Positions 45,579-56,371 of a DNA stretch of 64,000 nucleotides are shown here, piece by piece. A program made the position numbers and the translations under genes. How positions within the stretch are numbered: position 1 is the first letter of the stretch; every line of letters starts with the position of its first letter. Under the pieces are notes generated by a model that saw nothing but the letters and a program-made list of their open reading frames with translations, was not told where the DNA came from and did no database searches. The stretch is from positions 680,474 through 744,473 of the forward strand of contig KB445797.1 of NCBI GenBank assembly GCA_000320605.2, written 5' to 3'. This DNA comes from Gelatoporia subvermispora B. Taxonomy: Eukaryota > Basidiomycota > Agaricomycetes > Polyporales > Gelatoporiaceae.

Positions 45579-46493
45579 CTAAGGGCGTGCATGCGGCGAT
45601 AGCTGCGCGAACACCCTCCGCACTACGTTTGCAACGTTCGTTGAGTCGTAGAGGGGCTGGTCTTGCATGCCCTGGCCCAGATATGCGTACGACACAAGCC
45701 CAGCGCATGCCCGCACCTCCTCTCGAGCCTGTGCTAGAAGAGCCGTCGTGGTAAGTCCGAGCTTTGCAGCTTCAACGAGTGTGATTGAGCTCCTTCGTTG
45801 ACAGAGGGCCTCATACGAAGGGTATAACCATTCGAGAACGTCATACTTCTCTCCAAGAACTATCTTGTCCACAGGGTCAATCACTGGAGTATATGCGTCA
45901 ATTTCACGGATGGCACGCTCCCGGATGTCGTCGCAGAAGAAACGATGGGAGAAGGAGAGAAGGTTTGTCCAGTCGTTGAGTGAGAAACAACGATCGGTGT
46001 GCATTCTGGGGAATATTGCGGGGAAATGACGTCATTAGTCGCTATGCGGAGGTGAGCTATGCTATATAACTCACCCGTGGTAGACAAACTTGAGAAAGGC
46101 CGAAAACTCCTTCAAGGTAACATCCAACAAGGGTATAGCATCTTCATCTGTCCGTCCACCTATGCCATTTGCATCCGGAGGCATCTCAAACATCGTCCTG
46201 AACACTTCCGACTCCCGTATCAAGAAGTATCGGTGAACCTTGAAAAGCCGCCCCTCGACCTAGTATGTCACACACGATTGGTGATTAATGAGTGCGTAAG
46301 TGCAGTGTCACATGCATTTCAGAGGAAATCTTACCAAAAATATCGACATCTCATCTTCGAGGTAGTACTCGTGGTGGTGGGACGGCGGCCCGTGTGGGTC
46401 GACAGGGGATGACGACCTAGACTCATTGTCGTGCATCGATACTTCACTCGCAGTGCTCACAGGACTGGATGTCCAGATCAACGGCAGGGCCAT
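45579..46493 (-). CDS. BTB/POZ domain protein 4 (divergent member)
   Basis: Longer Ser/Pro/His-rich N-terminus (MALPLIWTSSPVS, SSSPVDPHGPPSHHH), then VEGRLFKVHRYFLIRESEVF, TMFEMPPD and FSAFLKFVYHG. The last exon (from about 46004) has WTNLLSFSHRFFCDDIRE and KIVLGEKYDVLEWLYPSYEA, ending LSPHARP. It lacks the Cys/His cluster of the other three and is the most diverged, so it is probably the oldest branch. An in-frame ATG 12 bp upstream (46505) is an alternative start. Confidence 0.75.
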
Positions 46494-46536
46494 GTTGCAC
46501 GACAACGTAGAGAATGGGGAAGGAAAATGGCTAGGA

Positions 46537-46774
46537 CATGCTCACCCCCATCGGTATAGATATCAGCGGGCGTGGTAGGCGCTTCGTCCGGACGGATCCG
46601 CAGCGTCAAGCGCTCCCGTCTTGGCGCATTGATCGCAGAGACAGCAAGAGGACGCTCGTTGCGGTTACCATCGAGGACGTGTGTAGACAGATACATATAC
46701 GTGAATGGTTCTCTTGGAAGAGATAGAGCGAGAACGAAAAGCTGCTGGCATGCAGCCGCAAAATATACCTTCAC
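46537..46774 (-). CDS. Candidate short exon or gene upstream of BTB 4
   Basis: Minus-strand frame opening MKVYFAAACQQLFVLALSLP, signal-peptide-like, with NAPRRERLTLRIRPDEAP downstream and a GTGAGC donor at about 46543. It may be a separate small gene or an upstream exon of the adjacent BTB gene. No family recognised. Confidence 0.25.
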
Positions 46775-47242
46775 TGACCCCTAAACCTACCACCCAAACC
46801 TCTCAGTAGACTTCGAAAGTTCCATGGCGGGTAGTCAACGTAGTACGAGACCTCTTGCCCCATAACATGGTTTTTCTAGCTTATTGTATGATACTTGGAT
46901 GTGTCTGACCTTGCGGAATGGTCCAGTACATGCACATTGGACGGCACGACGTGCCGACAATGATATGTACAGGCTTATGCACGCGCCCTACAGGTTGAAT
47001 GCTCCCGGGAGCTCGAAGTCTGCTCATCAATCACAAGAATGTCGCTTGCAGTGGATGAGCATTCCCTGCTTCTATATAAATTCCTTGATTGTCGATGTAT
47101 GATAGTGCGCTACTTAAGAATCCTATGAATCTCTCTGTATGTTTTTGGATGTGTTGGCATAGTAATCGGAGCCCAGTACGTTCCAGAACTCTTCAATCTA
47201 CTCCAAGCAGAAACGCACCCCTCTGGGAATGAAGGCCAGTCT

Positions 47243-47860
47243 TTATAAAAGGGAAATCTCTGTACTTATGACATTCCTGTCTCTCTCAATGTCTAAGGTC
47301 TTCCCAGCTACATCGAATGTTTCATTTAACAAGGTTGCACCGCTGTGGGTTATACTTGGTGGCGGACTTGATCGACGTGGACGTGCAGGACTTGATCGAC
47401 GGGCACGTGCAAAACTTGATCGAGGTGGAGCTGCAGGATGTATTCGAACACGAGTTGATCGAGGTGAACGTGCAGGACTTGATAGAGGGGGAATTCTCGA
47501 TTGTGGTGGGTTTGCAGGTCGTGGTAGAGTGTCGGATTGCAACGGTCTGGTAGATCGCGACGAAGTAGCAGGTTGCGACGGAGTGAGTGGCCTGAAGAAT
47601 TTCTTCAATAACCTCTTCAAGGGGTTTTTTGATATGGATTCGCCGCTCTCTTCGTTCGTGATTTCACTACGGACTGCCTTTGCACTGGAGGAGAGTCCGG
47701 TCACGTCGCTCCACTGCGCGCTCGTTCGTTGAGCTATCTGACTCCGGATCATGGTACATAGTTCAGGTCTTTCCGCAAATTTTCCGCGCTCTAGATACGG
47801 CATAGTCGTAACGAACGCCAAGCTGCCGCCTAGCAAAACGCGAGCAATCATTATAAGCAA
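47243..47860 (-). CDS. Hypothetical Arg/Ser/Pro-repeat protein, 205 aa
   Basis: Starts with a hydrophobic segment (MIARVLLGGSLAFVTTM) that could anchor or target it. A basic middle (NPLKRLLKKFFRPL) leads to a low-complexity region of repeated RSSPARPRRSSP-type units encoded by a degenerate 24-bp repeat. No family recognised. Because the DNA repeat keeps both strands open (a 167-codon frame runs antisense), coding on this strand is not certain. Confidence 0.35.
   Translation of the reverse strand: MLIMIARVLLGGSLAFVTTMPYLERGKFAERPELCTMIRSQIAQRTSAQWSDVTGLSSSAKAVRSEITNEESGESISKNPLKRLLKKFFRPLTPSQPATSSRSTRPLQSDTLPRPANPPQSRIPPLSSPARSPRSTRVRIHPAAPPRSSFARARRSSPARPRRSSPPPSITHSGATLLNETFDVAGKTLDIERDRNVISTEISLL
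47367..47530. repeat. Degenerate 24-bp tandem repeat
   Basis: Units begin acttgatcga at 47367, 47391 and 47415 with an exact 24-bp period. More diverged units follow to about 47530 (ttgatcgaggtgaacgtgcagg; acttgatagaggggg). The period is a multiple of three, so it encodes 8-residue repeats in either orientation. Confidence 0.65.
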
Positions 47861-48059
47861 CAGTATGATGTACGCTTAATAATTACGGTCTTACAGCCGA
47901 GAGGGTCCACTACAATTGCAGGTGATGCGCTCCCTAGTATACCTGCGAGATCTTCTGATTCATAAACCTAGTATAGTCGTCATCTGCTGAGTTTTAGAGA
48001 CATGCTTAGACATATACGTACCTCATACAATATACGGGCTTCATAGTCGCTCGAGATTG

Positions 48060-49255
48060 CTAATGCTGCGGCGGAATTCTACATCCTAACTTTAATTTAT
48101 GGCCAGATGGCATCACAAAGTAAGTCCCCCATACCTCCAGAATATATGTCAGAATGTCGTCAACAGGATCATAGATCTGCGACGTCAGGGATCAACTGCA
48201 ACAAAGAGCAGAAACGAGGTTGATAATGCACCTTATTTGGAACATCATCCTCCAAGTCGATTGACTCTTGATCATCGGAACCTATCACTGCAGCTGGTGA
48301 AACGTCTCCATTCTCATCGCGAGGCAGATCTCTGGGCTCCGCTGCGGCCCGGATGATCTTCGGGGCCCGAAGTACACGCTCCTTTATCTTGTAATAGTGT
48401 AGAAAGATACATTGATTCCTAGAAGGCTGGTATGCAGATGAAGATGGACGTGCTTCCGTCCCGTCTATCAGCAATTCAGGGGTACCGTCGTAACTCAGGC
48501 CCCTGCGAGGCCCTTGTCGGATTTCCGGAGTTCTCAGGCCCTGCCTCGACCATGTGACCGATGTTGCTAGCCCAAGAGGTCCCTGAGATACGTTAAGCTA
48601 CCCTGTTAGAGACGTGGACCCTTGCTGAAATGCCCGACGGTCCACCCTGTGGCCTTCACGAAGCCGCGGACAAAGTAGATATCATCTACATCGAGTTTCC
48701 GTTTATAGCGTTCCTGGGCTAAATGTACCCAGTGTTTGTAATTGCTCGCCATGTACTGTTCCATCAGGCGGGTAGGCATCACCTCGGAGCGCTCCGCATC
48801 GCTGTGAAGAAACAAGAACGCCCCTTGTTCGGTCGAACATTGCAGTTCGAACTGCGAGCCAGCATAAGAACTAGTCGACATGCATGCCTGTCAGCAGCTG
48901 AGATTTTGGAGATACAGCTCACTCACGAGACTTGGACGCTTGCTCCAACGTCACGAACGGTTATGGTCCTACTGAATCATGGGCCTCGCGTGATGGCCTG
49001 CGGATCGTGTAGTGTAACGTCGGCTCGTGGCAGCTGCAATTTGCTGTATGGGTCTGGAAGAAGTCGCTCATTATTCTTTGCGTCCTCCGGATTGCTCATG
49101 GCGTTAAATAGGCGATGAAATGCTCCGCGGTAAATGTGCCCAACGTCTCCGATATAAACTTCATCGCCAGCCGACGCGGGCTCTGAGTCCCACAGAGGGA
49201 GACCTTGGCCAAGATGCAGCAATTCGGTCGCATATATCTGGTCTGAAGACAGCAT
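48060..49255 (-). CDS. Agaricomycete-specific family protein of unknown function
   Basis: Opens MLSSDQIYATELLHLGQGLP then LWDSEPASAGDEVYIGDVG, a start I recognise from large uncharacterised families in mushroom genomes (LLPLGHGFPLW, GEVxIGDVGY). A middle exon has FELQCSTEQGAFLFLHSDAE and DDIYFVRGFVKATGWTVGHF. A later exon (48474 down) has APKIIRAAAEPRDLP and an acidic stretch, then DPVDDILTYILE. Function unknown. The join between the first and second exons near 48960-48990 is not resolved, and the C-terminus could extend or splice differently around 48130. Confidence 0.6.
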
Positions 49256-49304
49256 TGTAGGGGGTCTGGAAGTGGGCTGGGTTATTGCATCTGACTCGCC
49301 ACGG

Positions 49305-49312
49305 TATATATA
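49305..49312 (-). promoter_or_regulatory. TATA box upstream of the unknown-family gene
   Basis: tatatata about 50 bp before the ATG at 49255 on the minus strand. Confidence 0.5.
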
Positions 49313-49348
49313 ACTGCGCGCCTCGTGCCAGATATCCTGGGCGTCAGG

Positions 49349-49790
49349 CTGTGTGATGGAAAGGTTTTCACGAGGCTGGTCACGGCATGGAAGAGACCTC
49401 AGGGAGCAACATTGCCCGGCGTAAACATTACTTTTGCTTCCATGTCACCAAAGTATGCCGTGTATGCACAGCTGCAGGGACCGGATCCGAGCCTCGAGGC
49501 TATGGGCTGGAAAGGTCTTCACGAGGCCAATCAAGCTTGAAGAGAGCCAATGAGCACCTGAGTAGGCGCAAACGTTGCATTTCAAGGCTTCCATGCCTCA
49601 AAATTAAGTCGTATGTGCACAGCCGCTGAGATTCGGTCCGCACTCCGAGGCTGTAAACCGGGGTGGTCTCCACGAGGCATCACAGGCTTGAACAGACCCA
49701 CAGCGTCGCGACACACCCGGCGCTTAGCTTGGTCTCTGAGGAGGTCATGTGATCCTCTACGTCATACGCGACTGCTCCGCCAGGTCCCAC
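49349..49790. repeat. Three degenerate copies of a 151-bp tandem repeat
   Basis: Units start at 49349, 49500 and 49651, spaced exactly 151 bp. Shared landmarks are tggaaaggt.ttcacgaggc near the start, aagag/acag...cggcg in the middle, tatgcacagc-like and ctccgagg at the end. The third unit is the most diverged and runs into the MCU leader. A further partial copy lies near 54232-54326. Confidence 0.65.
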
Positions 49791-49881
49791 CGTACTCGCT
49801 GGACCCGGCCAGCTACCGCAACATGCATTCGGAAACTTTCCTTGTGTCGCACACCACTCCCCCCATATACCCATACATGCT

Positions 49882-51373
49882 ATGATATATTCTGGTCTTA
49901 CTTACAAAAGACTATACCCTGGATCCGCTCTGCGTCACTTACAACAGCCTTTGGTTAGGCGAACAGACTCGTTAGAGGCCAAGCCGGTCAGGTGTTGGTG
50001 GATCTCAACTCACTCCTGGAAAAGAGGAAATGTCGCCACACCACATTTACTTTCCTTGCGATCATATTCCTTTGTACCGAGATCGAAGAATGCTATGATG
50101 ATACCTGTTAGGCGGTGGGAATCGACAACGGCCCAGGAGGTCGAGAACGTCAACGTCAGCCATGCTCGTTTTCTTGCAGAGGCCCCACACAAGGCCAAGT
50201 TTCGGGACGACGAGATACCTAGCGACCTTGGCAGGGCCGGAAGTGAAGAGGAGTTGGAATCTATCACAGAGGGCAAAGGTTCGCACACACCTCGATCATT
50301 TCTCTCCGGGTCTGACATACACCTCACAGGCAAACTGTCGCCCACATCCACACACCTCTTTCGTCTCATTATCCCACTGGCAAACCTACGGCCTTGTCCA
50401 CCGACGGCCGATTCGCCGGTGCACGTCAAGTCCCCACCGCCAACCGTCTTCCTCCTGCACCCGTCCCAGCCGCTCTCGCACGTCAGCCGGCTCATCCTCG
50501 CATCCCTCGCACCAGCGACCCCGCGCATCGTATTCCGAATCAAGACCCCGCGCGGACGCATGTACCAGTGGGCCGATTCGACGGACATTGGCGACTTCGT
50601 GCGCGACGCCGCTCGCGTATGCGAGTTCGAGATCGTTATTGAGGGGCTGCCCGCGCACCACGACGCGTCTCAATCCGGCGACCACGTCAGCTCCAGCGCG
50701 ACCGGCACGGAGACGGCGAGCATCCGCGTCGAGGTCCCAACGTTCGCGGACCGCACGCGGTTCCTGCGGCGGCGGCTCCACGCGGTCGAGGGCCAACTGG
50801 ACAAGATGGAGGCGCTGAAGCGGCTGTGTGACAAAGAGGCGCACCGGGGCGCACGGCGAATGGCGGTGAGCGGGTTCGGGATGCTCGTCGCGTACTGGGG
50901 GCTCGTCGCGCGGCTCACGTTCTGGGACCTCGGCTGGTGCGTTCGCTCTGCTCTTCTACCTCGCTGCTACGCGTGCTGACAAGCCGCACAGGGATATTAT
51001 GGAGCCGGTAACATATCTCTCGGGGCTGTCGATAGTGATATTGGGGTACCTGTGGTTCCTGTACCAGGGGCGCGAGGTATCATACACGTCGCTCCTGAAT
51101 CACAACGTGAGCGCGCGGCGCGAGACGCTGTATCGGGCCCGCGGGCTGGACATCGAGCTGTGGGCGGAGATGGTGCGCGAGGCCAAGTCGCTCCGGAGCG
51201 AGATTGCGGGGATCGCGAAGGACTACGACGAGCGGCGATGGGCGGAGAAGGCACAGAAGAAGGAGGAAGAGGAGGAGAAGGAAGTCGGGGAGGTTAAGGA
51301 TGCGAAGCGGGTGAGCGAGGAAGATGAGTCTGACGTAGAGCCGAAGTTGGGGGACCGTAAAGTCATCGAGTAG
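49882..51373 (+). CDS. MCU: Mitochondrial calcium uniporter pore subunit (MCU family)
   Basis: Exons 49882-50936 and 50992-51373 give up to 478 aa. The MCU N-terminal matrix domain spans roughly residues 150-320 (HLFRLIIPLANL, FRIKTPRGRMYQWADSTDI). A coiled-coil-like stretch (LHAVEGQLDKMEALKRLCDK) leads to TM1 (VSGFGMLVAYWGLVARLTFW). The selectivity filter is W352-D-I-M-E356 (WDIMEPVTY), and the single intron falls inside the filter Trp codon. TM2 is LSGLSIVILGYLWFLYQG, followed by a long charged coiled coil ending DRKVIE. The protein forms the inner-membrane calcium channel. The N-terminus is basic, as expected for mitochondrial import. The exact start is uncertain because 49882-50090 could contain an unseen intron. 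Confidence 0.88.
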
Positions 51374-51513
51374 TTTCCCAAAGGCCAGGCGATAGGGGAA
51401 TTCGAAGTTATATTTGTTAATGTAGGCAGTGGTAGTCGTACACGGTATCTTATCCAAATCATGTCTATGTGACGAGAGACAAAAACAGGACACGACAAGA
51501 GTGGATGAAGTGG

Positions 51514-53832
51514 CTACTGTCGTTCGTGGGGGATGTTTGAGGCTAGTGAACCAAGATCTTCGCAATTATTTTCTCTCGACTGCCTGCGCGCATGCAGCGT
51601 CAAACGCGCACGCAGCCTACTGATGTCAACGTATCCTGAGAGTGCGGCTCGGAATCTATCTGCAGCTGGGCTAGACCGTACCACGAAACGCACAATGTCG
51701 ATATGGAGACCCTCCTCGAGCTGGTGATGGTCGTGTTTCTGCAGCAGATACTGGACATGCTCGAGTATGCACGCCCAGCCGAATCTGTTCGAAGTATTCC
51801 AGCAGTCCTCGTAGACTATACAGCATCCGGCGATGAGGGCCCAAGCTTGCTCGCGATAGTGCTCTTGATAGCATGCACTTGGGGTTGATGCACATATAAG
51901 AAGTGCAACAGAGCATGCATACAGCGTGCGGGTATCACTGGGACTCTCACCAAGCCTCGTTTGTGCGTATTGCAGGAAATACTTCACTTCTGAAAGCATT
52001 GCTATCAGGACAGGATTATTGGTATCGGGTTCAACACGTACTATTGTGCGGTAAGAGAAGTCGGCGATCTTTTATTGGCTTGCGGATCGTTTCCATAAGC
52101 TTCGCCAGCGCTTCAGCGACATCTCGGTCCATTTGCGACGCTAGACAGTCCTGTTCCACAGGGTGCAAGCAGAACTGCGCCCACGCGACAAATGCCGACT
52201 CTGCATCGTGTTGTTCCTTTAGTTCGAATCTTGACTCCGGCTCGAGGTACATCCTGATCGGCCATGCGTATGTATCGTCCAGAGACCACGCAGGTGCTGC
52301 GGCAACCCTCTCGCAGAATCCGACCACGGTTGACGTGAACCCATCTCGAGAAAACGGGTCGAGGTATGGGGTGTTCTCTAAGAGCAAGCGTAGTGTGTTA
52401 TTTGCATACTCCATAGCATATGCAGAATCGAGGATGCATGGTCGCACGACCTCTGAAATATACGAACTATCCAGCAGGTACTCGTCGGCGTGCGCAAGTA
52501 CGTTTGCAGTGACCCTTTCCCGGAGAGAGATCGACGGCGAGTTGGACTTGTCCATAATGTGTTGTTCCTGCTCCCTCCAATTTGCATAGCGCGTGAAGTC
52601 GGCCGCTTCCGGTTGCATGCGCTGTCGATATGCCAAAGCCATATCGACCCAACGATCCAACGTAGTATTGATCCCAGTGAGGAACCTTGTTAACCAGTTC
52701 CGCAAGCTCGCCTCCGCGGAGTAACCTCCGATATCTTGGGTCGCTATGAGCCGGGCGGATATCCGCGAACATATGCGTATTCCTCCGCTCCCTACAATCA
52801 CAAGCAAGCTGACACATAGCCGCTTGATACCAAGAGCCCTCCATGCCTTCCTAGCCCATCGCACTGCCCAAGCTGTCAGGAGTGATTGTGGTGATTTATA
52901 GGGGCAGTCCAGATGAAAGGATGGCATGATTGTGGTGAAAACGGAGAAACCGAGCAGGATTGAAATGACGATGGTTGGCAAGACTGCCACGAATATGTTG
53001 GTAGACCAGAGGAGGCCAATGATAGCAAAGAGCAAGCACCAGACAGATGCAAGCATGAGCGCTAATGATGCGTTGAGAATGCCCTGGACCTTCCACACCT
53101 TGATGCCGAAGTCATATCTGAGGCAATGTAGCTCCGCACTATGCCGAGGATCTGAGGAAGTTTCGCCTACAAGATGATGAACCCATTGTGACACACTGAG
53201 TCCCATGGATGCCGAAGTAAGGCTGAAAGTAAGAGAGGTAAAAAGAAGAGCGTTCGTCAAGTCAGAGGCGACTAGATCGACAGCGGGAAGGGAGGGGATA
53301 TAAATGAGGGAGACCACGAGTGTAGAGAATAATCCAGCCTGTATATCGCTCTTTTGAGTCCCATATACATCTAGAAAAGACGTATGACGCACGACGACCA
53401 ATAGGTTGTCTATTTCCTCCGTCCAGACTTTCACTATGTGCCAATCGGTATCTTGGAGCTTCTTCGCGCATGTTGACCATCCCACCTTCGCACATGCACG
53501 CCTCATGTCCTCTCCGTCCTGATAATGTTCCTCAAATGGATTTGACCAGCAAGGGCATCCTGTGGTAGCTTGCTCGCTCCATGATAAGTCATCCAGAAAT
53601 GAGCGTGCATTGCGATGCTGCTAGTTCGTCGTGATATACAAGTGAGTCGCAGGCTATGGATACCCAGGATGATCAGGATGCTCACGTTGCGCCTGCAGGA
53701 CCGATCACGCTCATCGTTTGTCAGCGTATGAGGATCTGAGCCCTCTTGCACATTGGTACAGCGACGTCTTTTTTTACGAGACGTGGAAGCACCCGAGTGC
53801 TGACGTCCAACGACATAAGTGCGCCGTGACAT
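51514..53832 (-). CDS. DUF6535 multi-pass membrane protein
   Basis: Starts MSRRTYVVGRQHSG (53832). The second exon region has WSNPFEEHYQDGEDMRRAC, then WTEEIDNLLVV joined across a short intron near 53370 to AGLFSTLVVSLIYIPSLP, the DUF6535 hallmark. Further membrane segments: NALLFTSLTFSLTSASMGLS, SLALMLASVWCLLFAIIGLLW and NIFVAVLPTIVISILLGFSV. A long soluble C-terminal part follows. The large exon runs to about 52033, and a last exon (from about 51986) ends GSLASNIPHERQ with TAG 51514-51516. The family is specific to Agaricomycetes and has no assigned function. Tail-to-tail with MCU (141 bp between stops). Confidence 0.8.
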
Positions 53833-54231
53833 AGAAAGATAACCTTGGCGGTAGGACCAAGGGGGGGGGGGCTTTGAACGACCAGACTGTGTTACAGCTG
53901 ATAAAGAAATGATAGACCGCTTTGCACTTCCTGTTATTTATCTCAACAAACAATGACGGATCATGCATCATGCCTGCCGTCCGCTCCGCCGCTATTAGCA
54001 AAATGGCCCGCGGCCGGTGTTTCCAGGCGCCCAAGGTGGCGGAGGAGGAGGAGTCTATATTTTTCGGACACGCCGTGTAAACAGCACGTGATAACTACGT
54101 ATTACACTAAGCGCGTCATCGATGCCGCGATAATTAATGGATGACATTAATGGAAGTGACTGGGAGAAAAGCTGGGCGATGGGCGCAATGAATAGGTCCT
54201 TTGAGTAAAGCAGCTCAGTGGAGGTCAGTGC

Positions 54232-54600
54232 ACAAGCCAGTGCGGCATAAAACCCGTGCACAGCATCGCGGCACACCCAGCGCTCAACTTGATCTCCGAG
54301 AGGTCCCGTGATCTTTCATATGTACGTCGACGCTGTATCGGTCCCGCGGGTTAGACATTGACTGGTGGGCGGAGATGGTGCGCGAGGCCAAGTCGCTCCG
54401 GAGCGAGATTGCGGGCATCGCGAAGGACTACGACGAACGGCGATGGGCGGAGAAGGCGCAGAAGAAGGAGGAAGAGGAGGAGAAGGAGGTCGGGGAGGTC
54501 AAGGACACGAAGCGGGTGAGCGAGGAAGATGAGTCTGGCGTAGAGCCGAAATTGGATGATCGTAAAGTCGTCGAGTAGATGTCCAAAAGAGCGGACACTA
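54232..54600 (+). pseudogene. Internally deleted duplicate of the MCU locus
   Basis: 54232-54326 matches the third 151-bp repeat unit upstream of MCU (cgcggcacacccagcgctcaac versus cgcgacacacccggcgcttagc, in parts). At 54327 the sequence jumps to a copy of MCU exon 2 from 51123 (gacgctgtatcgg) and continues at about 90% identity to the stop and a few bases beyond. The N-terminal domain, both TM segments and the DIME filter are missing, so it cannot make a channel. The remaining frame encodes only the charged C-terminal tail (EEEEEKEVGEVKDTKRVSEE). Confidence 0.75.
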
Positions 54601-54766
54601 GGGTATTCTGATGATACATCTAAGGACAATGTGGGCAGTAGCAACCATACTGTATACATGGCATTTTCTCCTTCTAGTATCTTGGCCTTGACCCCATAAA
54701 TACTGTTTCTATGCATAGGGCTGACAAAACCAGAGCCAGAAACAGGACAAGATAAGGGCTTGCACT

Positions 54767-54970
54767 CCCCAGGCTGCCAGGAGTGACCGAGGTGATTTGT
54801 AAGGTGCCATGATTGAGGTATGTGGAAAACCCGAGTATCATTGCGATATAATGATGGTTGGCACCATAACCACGACTGCATCATGAACAAGAGAATTATC
54901 GCGACACATGTAGCCGAAACTGACGTAGATACAGACATGCTTGCGGCGCCGTCTTGACCAAGTCCGCCAT
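54767..54970 (-). pseudogene. Fragment of a duplicated DUF6535 gene
   Basis: Similar on the same strand to 52862-53065 inside the DUF6535 gene. Matching landmarks on the plus strand are gcact.ccca.gctg.caggagtga and atgatggttggca; several small gaps break the frame. It follows the MCU fragment in the same order as in the intact block. It is a decayed piece covering the transmembrane region only. Confidence 0.6.
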
Positions 54971-56371
54971 AATGCCTCAGAGCTTAGGAATAGGCGCGCC
55001 CTGTCATCCGAATATAGAGTTAGATGGAAGCACAGTCACCGGTCCAGCGAGCTATCCACGAGTCGAATTGGGATCATTCGGAGACCCAGAGAAATGTGTC
55101 AGGCCTTAGAACCCTGGTCCGAGCACTACACCGGCAGAAGAGGTCCCTTTGACGGCCGGCCAGTAAGCTCAGCAGAGACAACATAGCATTGATGTATCCT
55201 GCCTGCGGTCCATGACATCTTCGACAGTTCTGAGGCGTTTGTGAAACTTGATGACACCATTGATCAATGCATGAGATGGCACTCGGAGGCGGTTGCTTAT
55301 GTGTATTTGATGGCCTCTCAGGAGCGCAGTGCATCGCGGAAGCCATGTAACCCATGTATGTCAGCTTCAAGTGCTGGATCAACGAGCATGGTGTCAAGAA
55401 CTGAAAACGCGGAGTTAGCGGCACCGCTGACTCGGATATTGTCGCTAGGCGCTACTTTTTCCACTCTGACGGCTCCCATTGGGTACAGTGTTTCGGGATA
55501 CTATACTCTCTCGCTTCCGTTCCAACGACCCCGCTGCATGCAACTTATCATACAAAACACCACGTATCATCAAGGTGTGCAATCCCGGCCAAGTCTTGCA
55601 GTGTCCCAAGTGAGAGAGGGCGGTGTACAAATTACCACAACTCTGGACAGATGGCGGCACCTGTTGAGTGACATTACATTTGACATCGTCCATCAACGAT
55701 GTCTGACAGTATTGCCCATCTGCGAGTCTGGCGGACTTATTAGGGTCCTACGAGGATTTTGTGGCTATCTAACTGAAGTAACGCACTGGAGTTGATCATA
55801 TCTCCGATACTTTCGACATCAATCGAATCGAATCCTGCCTCGCATTATCAAACTCTGCCTGATTGTGCACAATGTTGACCTGCGAGGATCATCGAGAATG
55901 AAAGCGGGTCAGCAGAGTTTGAAGCATCGCCAAACTGAGTCAGCAGGTGTACGTCCCGCACTGATAGATTGAAGTCTCTCCGAGCGAAGCTGTGGAGGAA
56001 GAGCAGAAGCTGATGGAATGTCGCAGGCCGAACTCTTCGGGACCACGAGGGTGTACGTGCACGACGTCCCATTGGACTACAGCGCCTGTCAACGAGTCCT
56101 CCCACAGGGAACCCAAGGACATGATGGTATCTGAGCTTCTATGATTGAATCACATTATATGTCTGAAAATACACGCCGCATTGATCAACGTTGTACTGTT
56201 ATAGTATCGGTGCACAGTATGATGCGCCACGGTTCAAAGTTTGCAGGGAGGTATACATAATCGCTGGTCAGCATGGCGCTGGGCATGTCTGTTCGCGCCC
56301 TCCTCTAGCTTGTATCCCCTTGTGCAGTCCCTGACGGTCGATCTCCACATAGCTGCGCTACGTCGGACCCG
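54971..56371. other. Region after the duplication, nothing clearly recognised
   Basis: Short frames on both strands. A minus-strand stretch around 56122-55930 is open, with Cys residues near its end, but has no recognised family. Probably includes more decayed copy sequence and the promoter of the next gene. Confidence 0.35.

Noticed and set aside
51080..51565. 161-codon minus-strand frame with Leu-rich runs, and its twin at 54351-54938
   Set aside because: Antisense of the Glu/Lys-rich MCU coiled coil; the Leu runs are the complement of GAG/AAG codons.
53861..53871. Run of eleven G just upstream of the DUF6535 gene
   Set aside because: Simple homopolymer; may be a sequencing or slippage artefact, with no sign of function.
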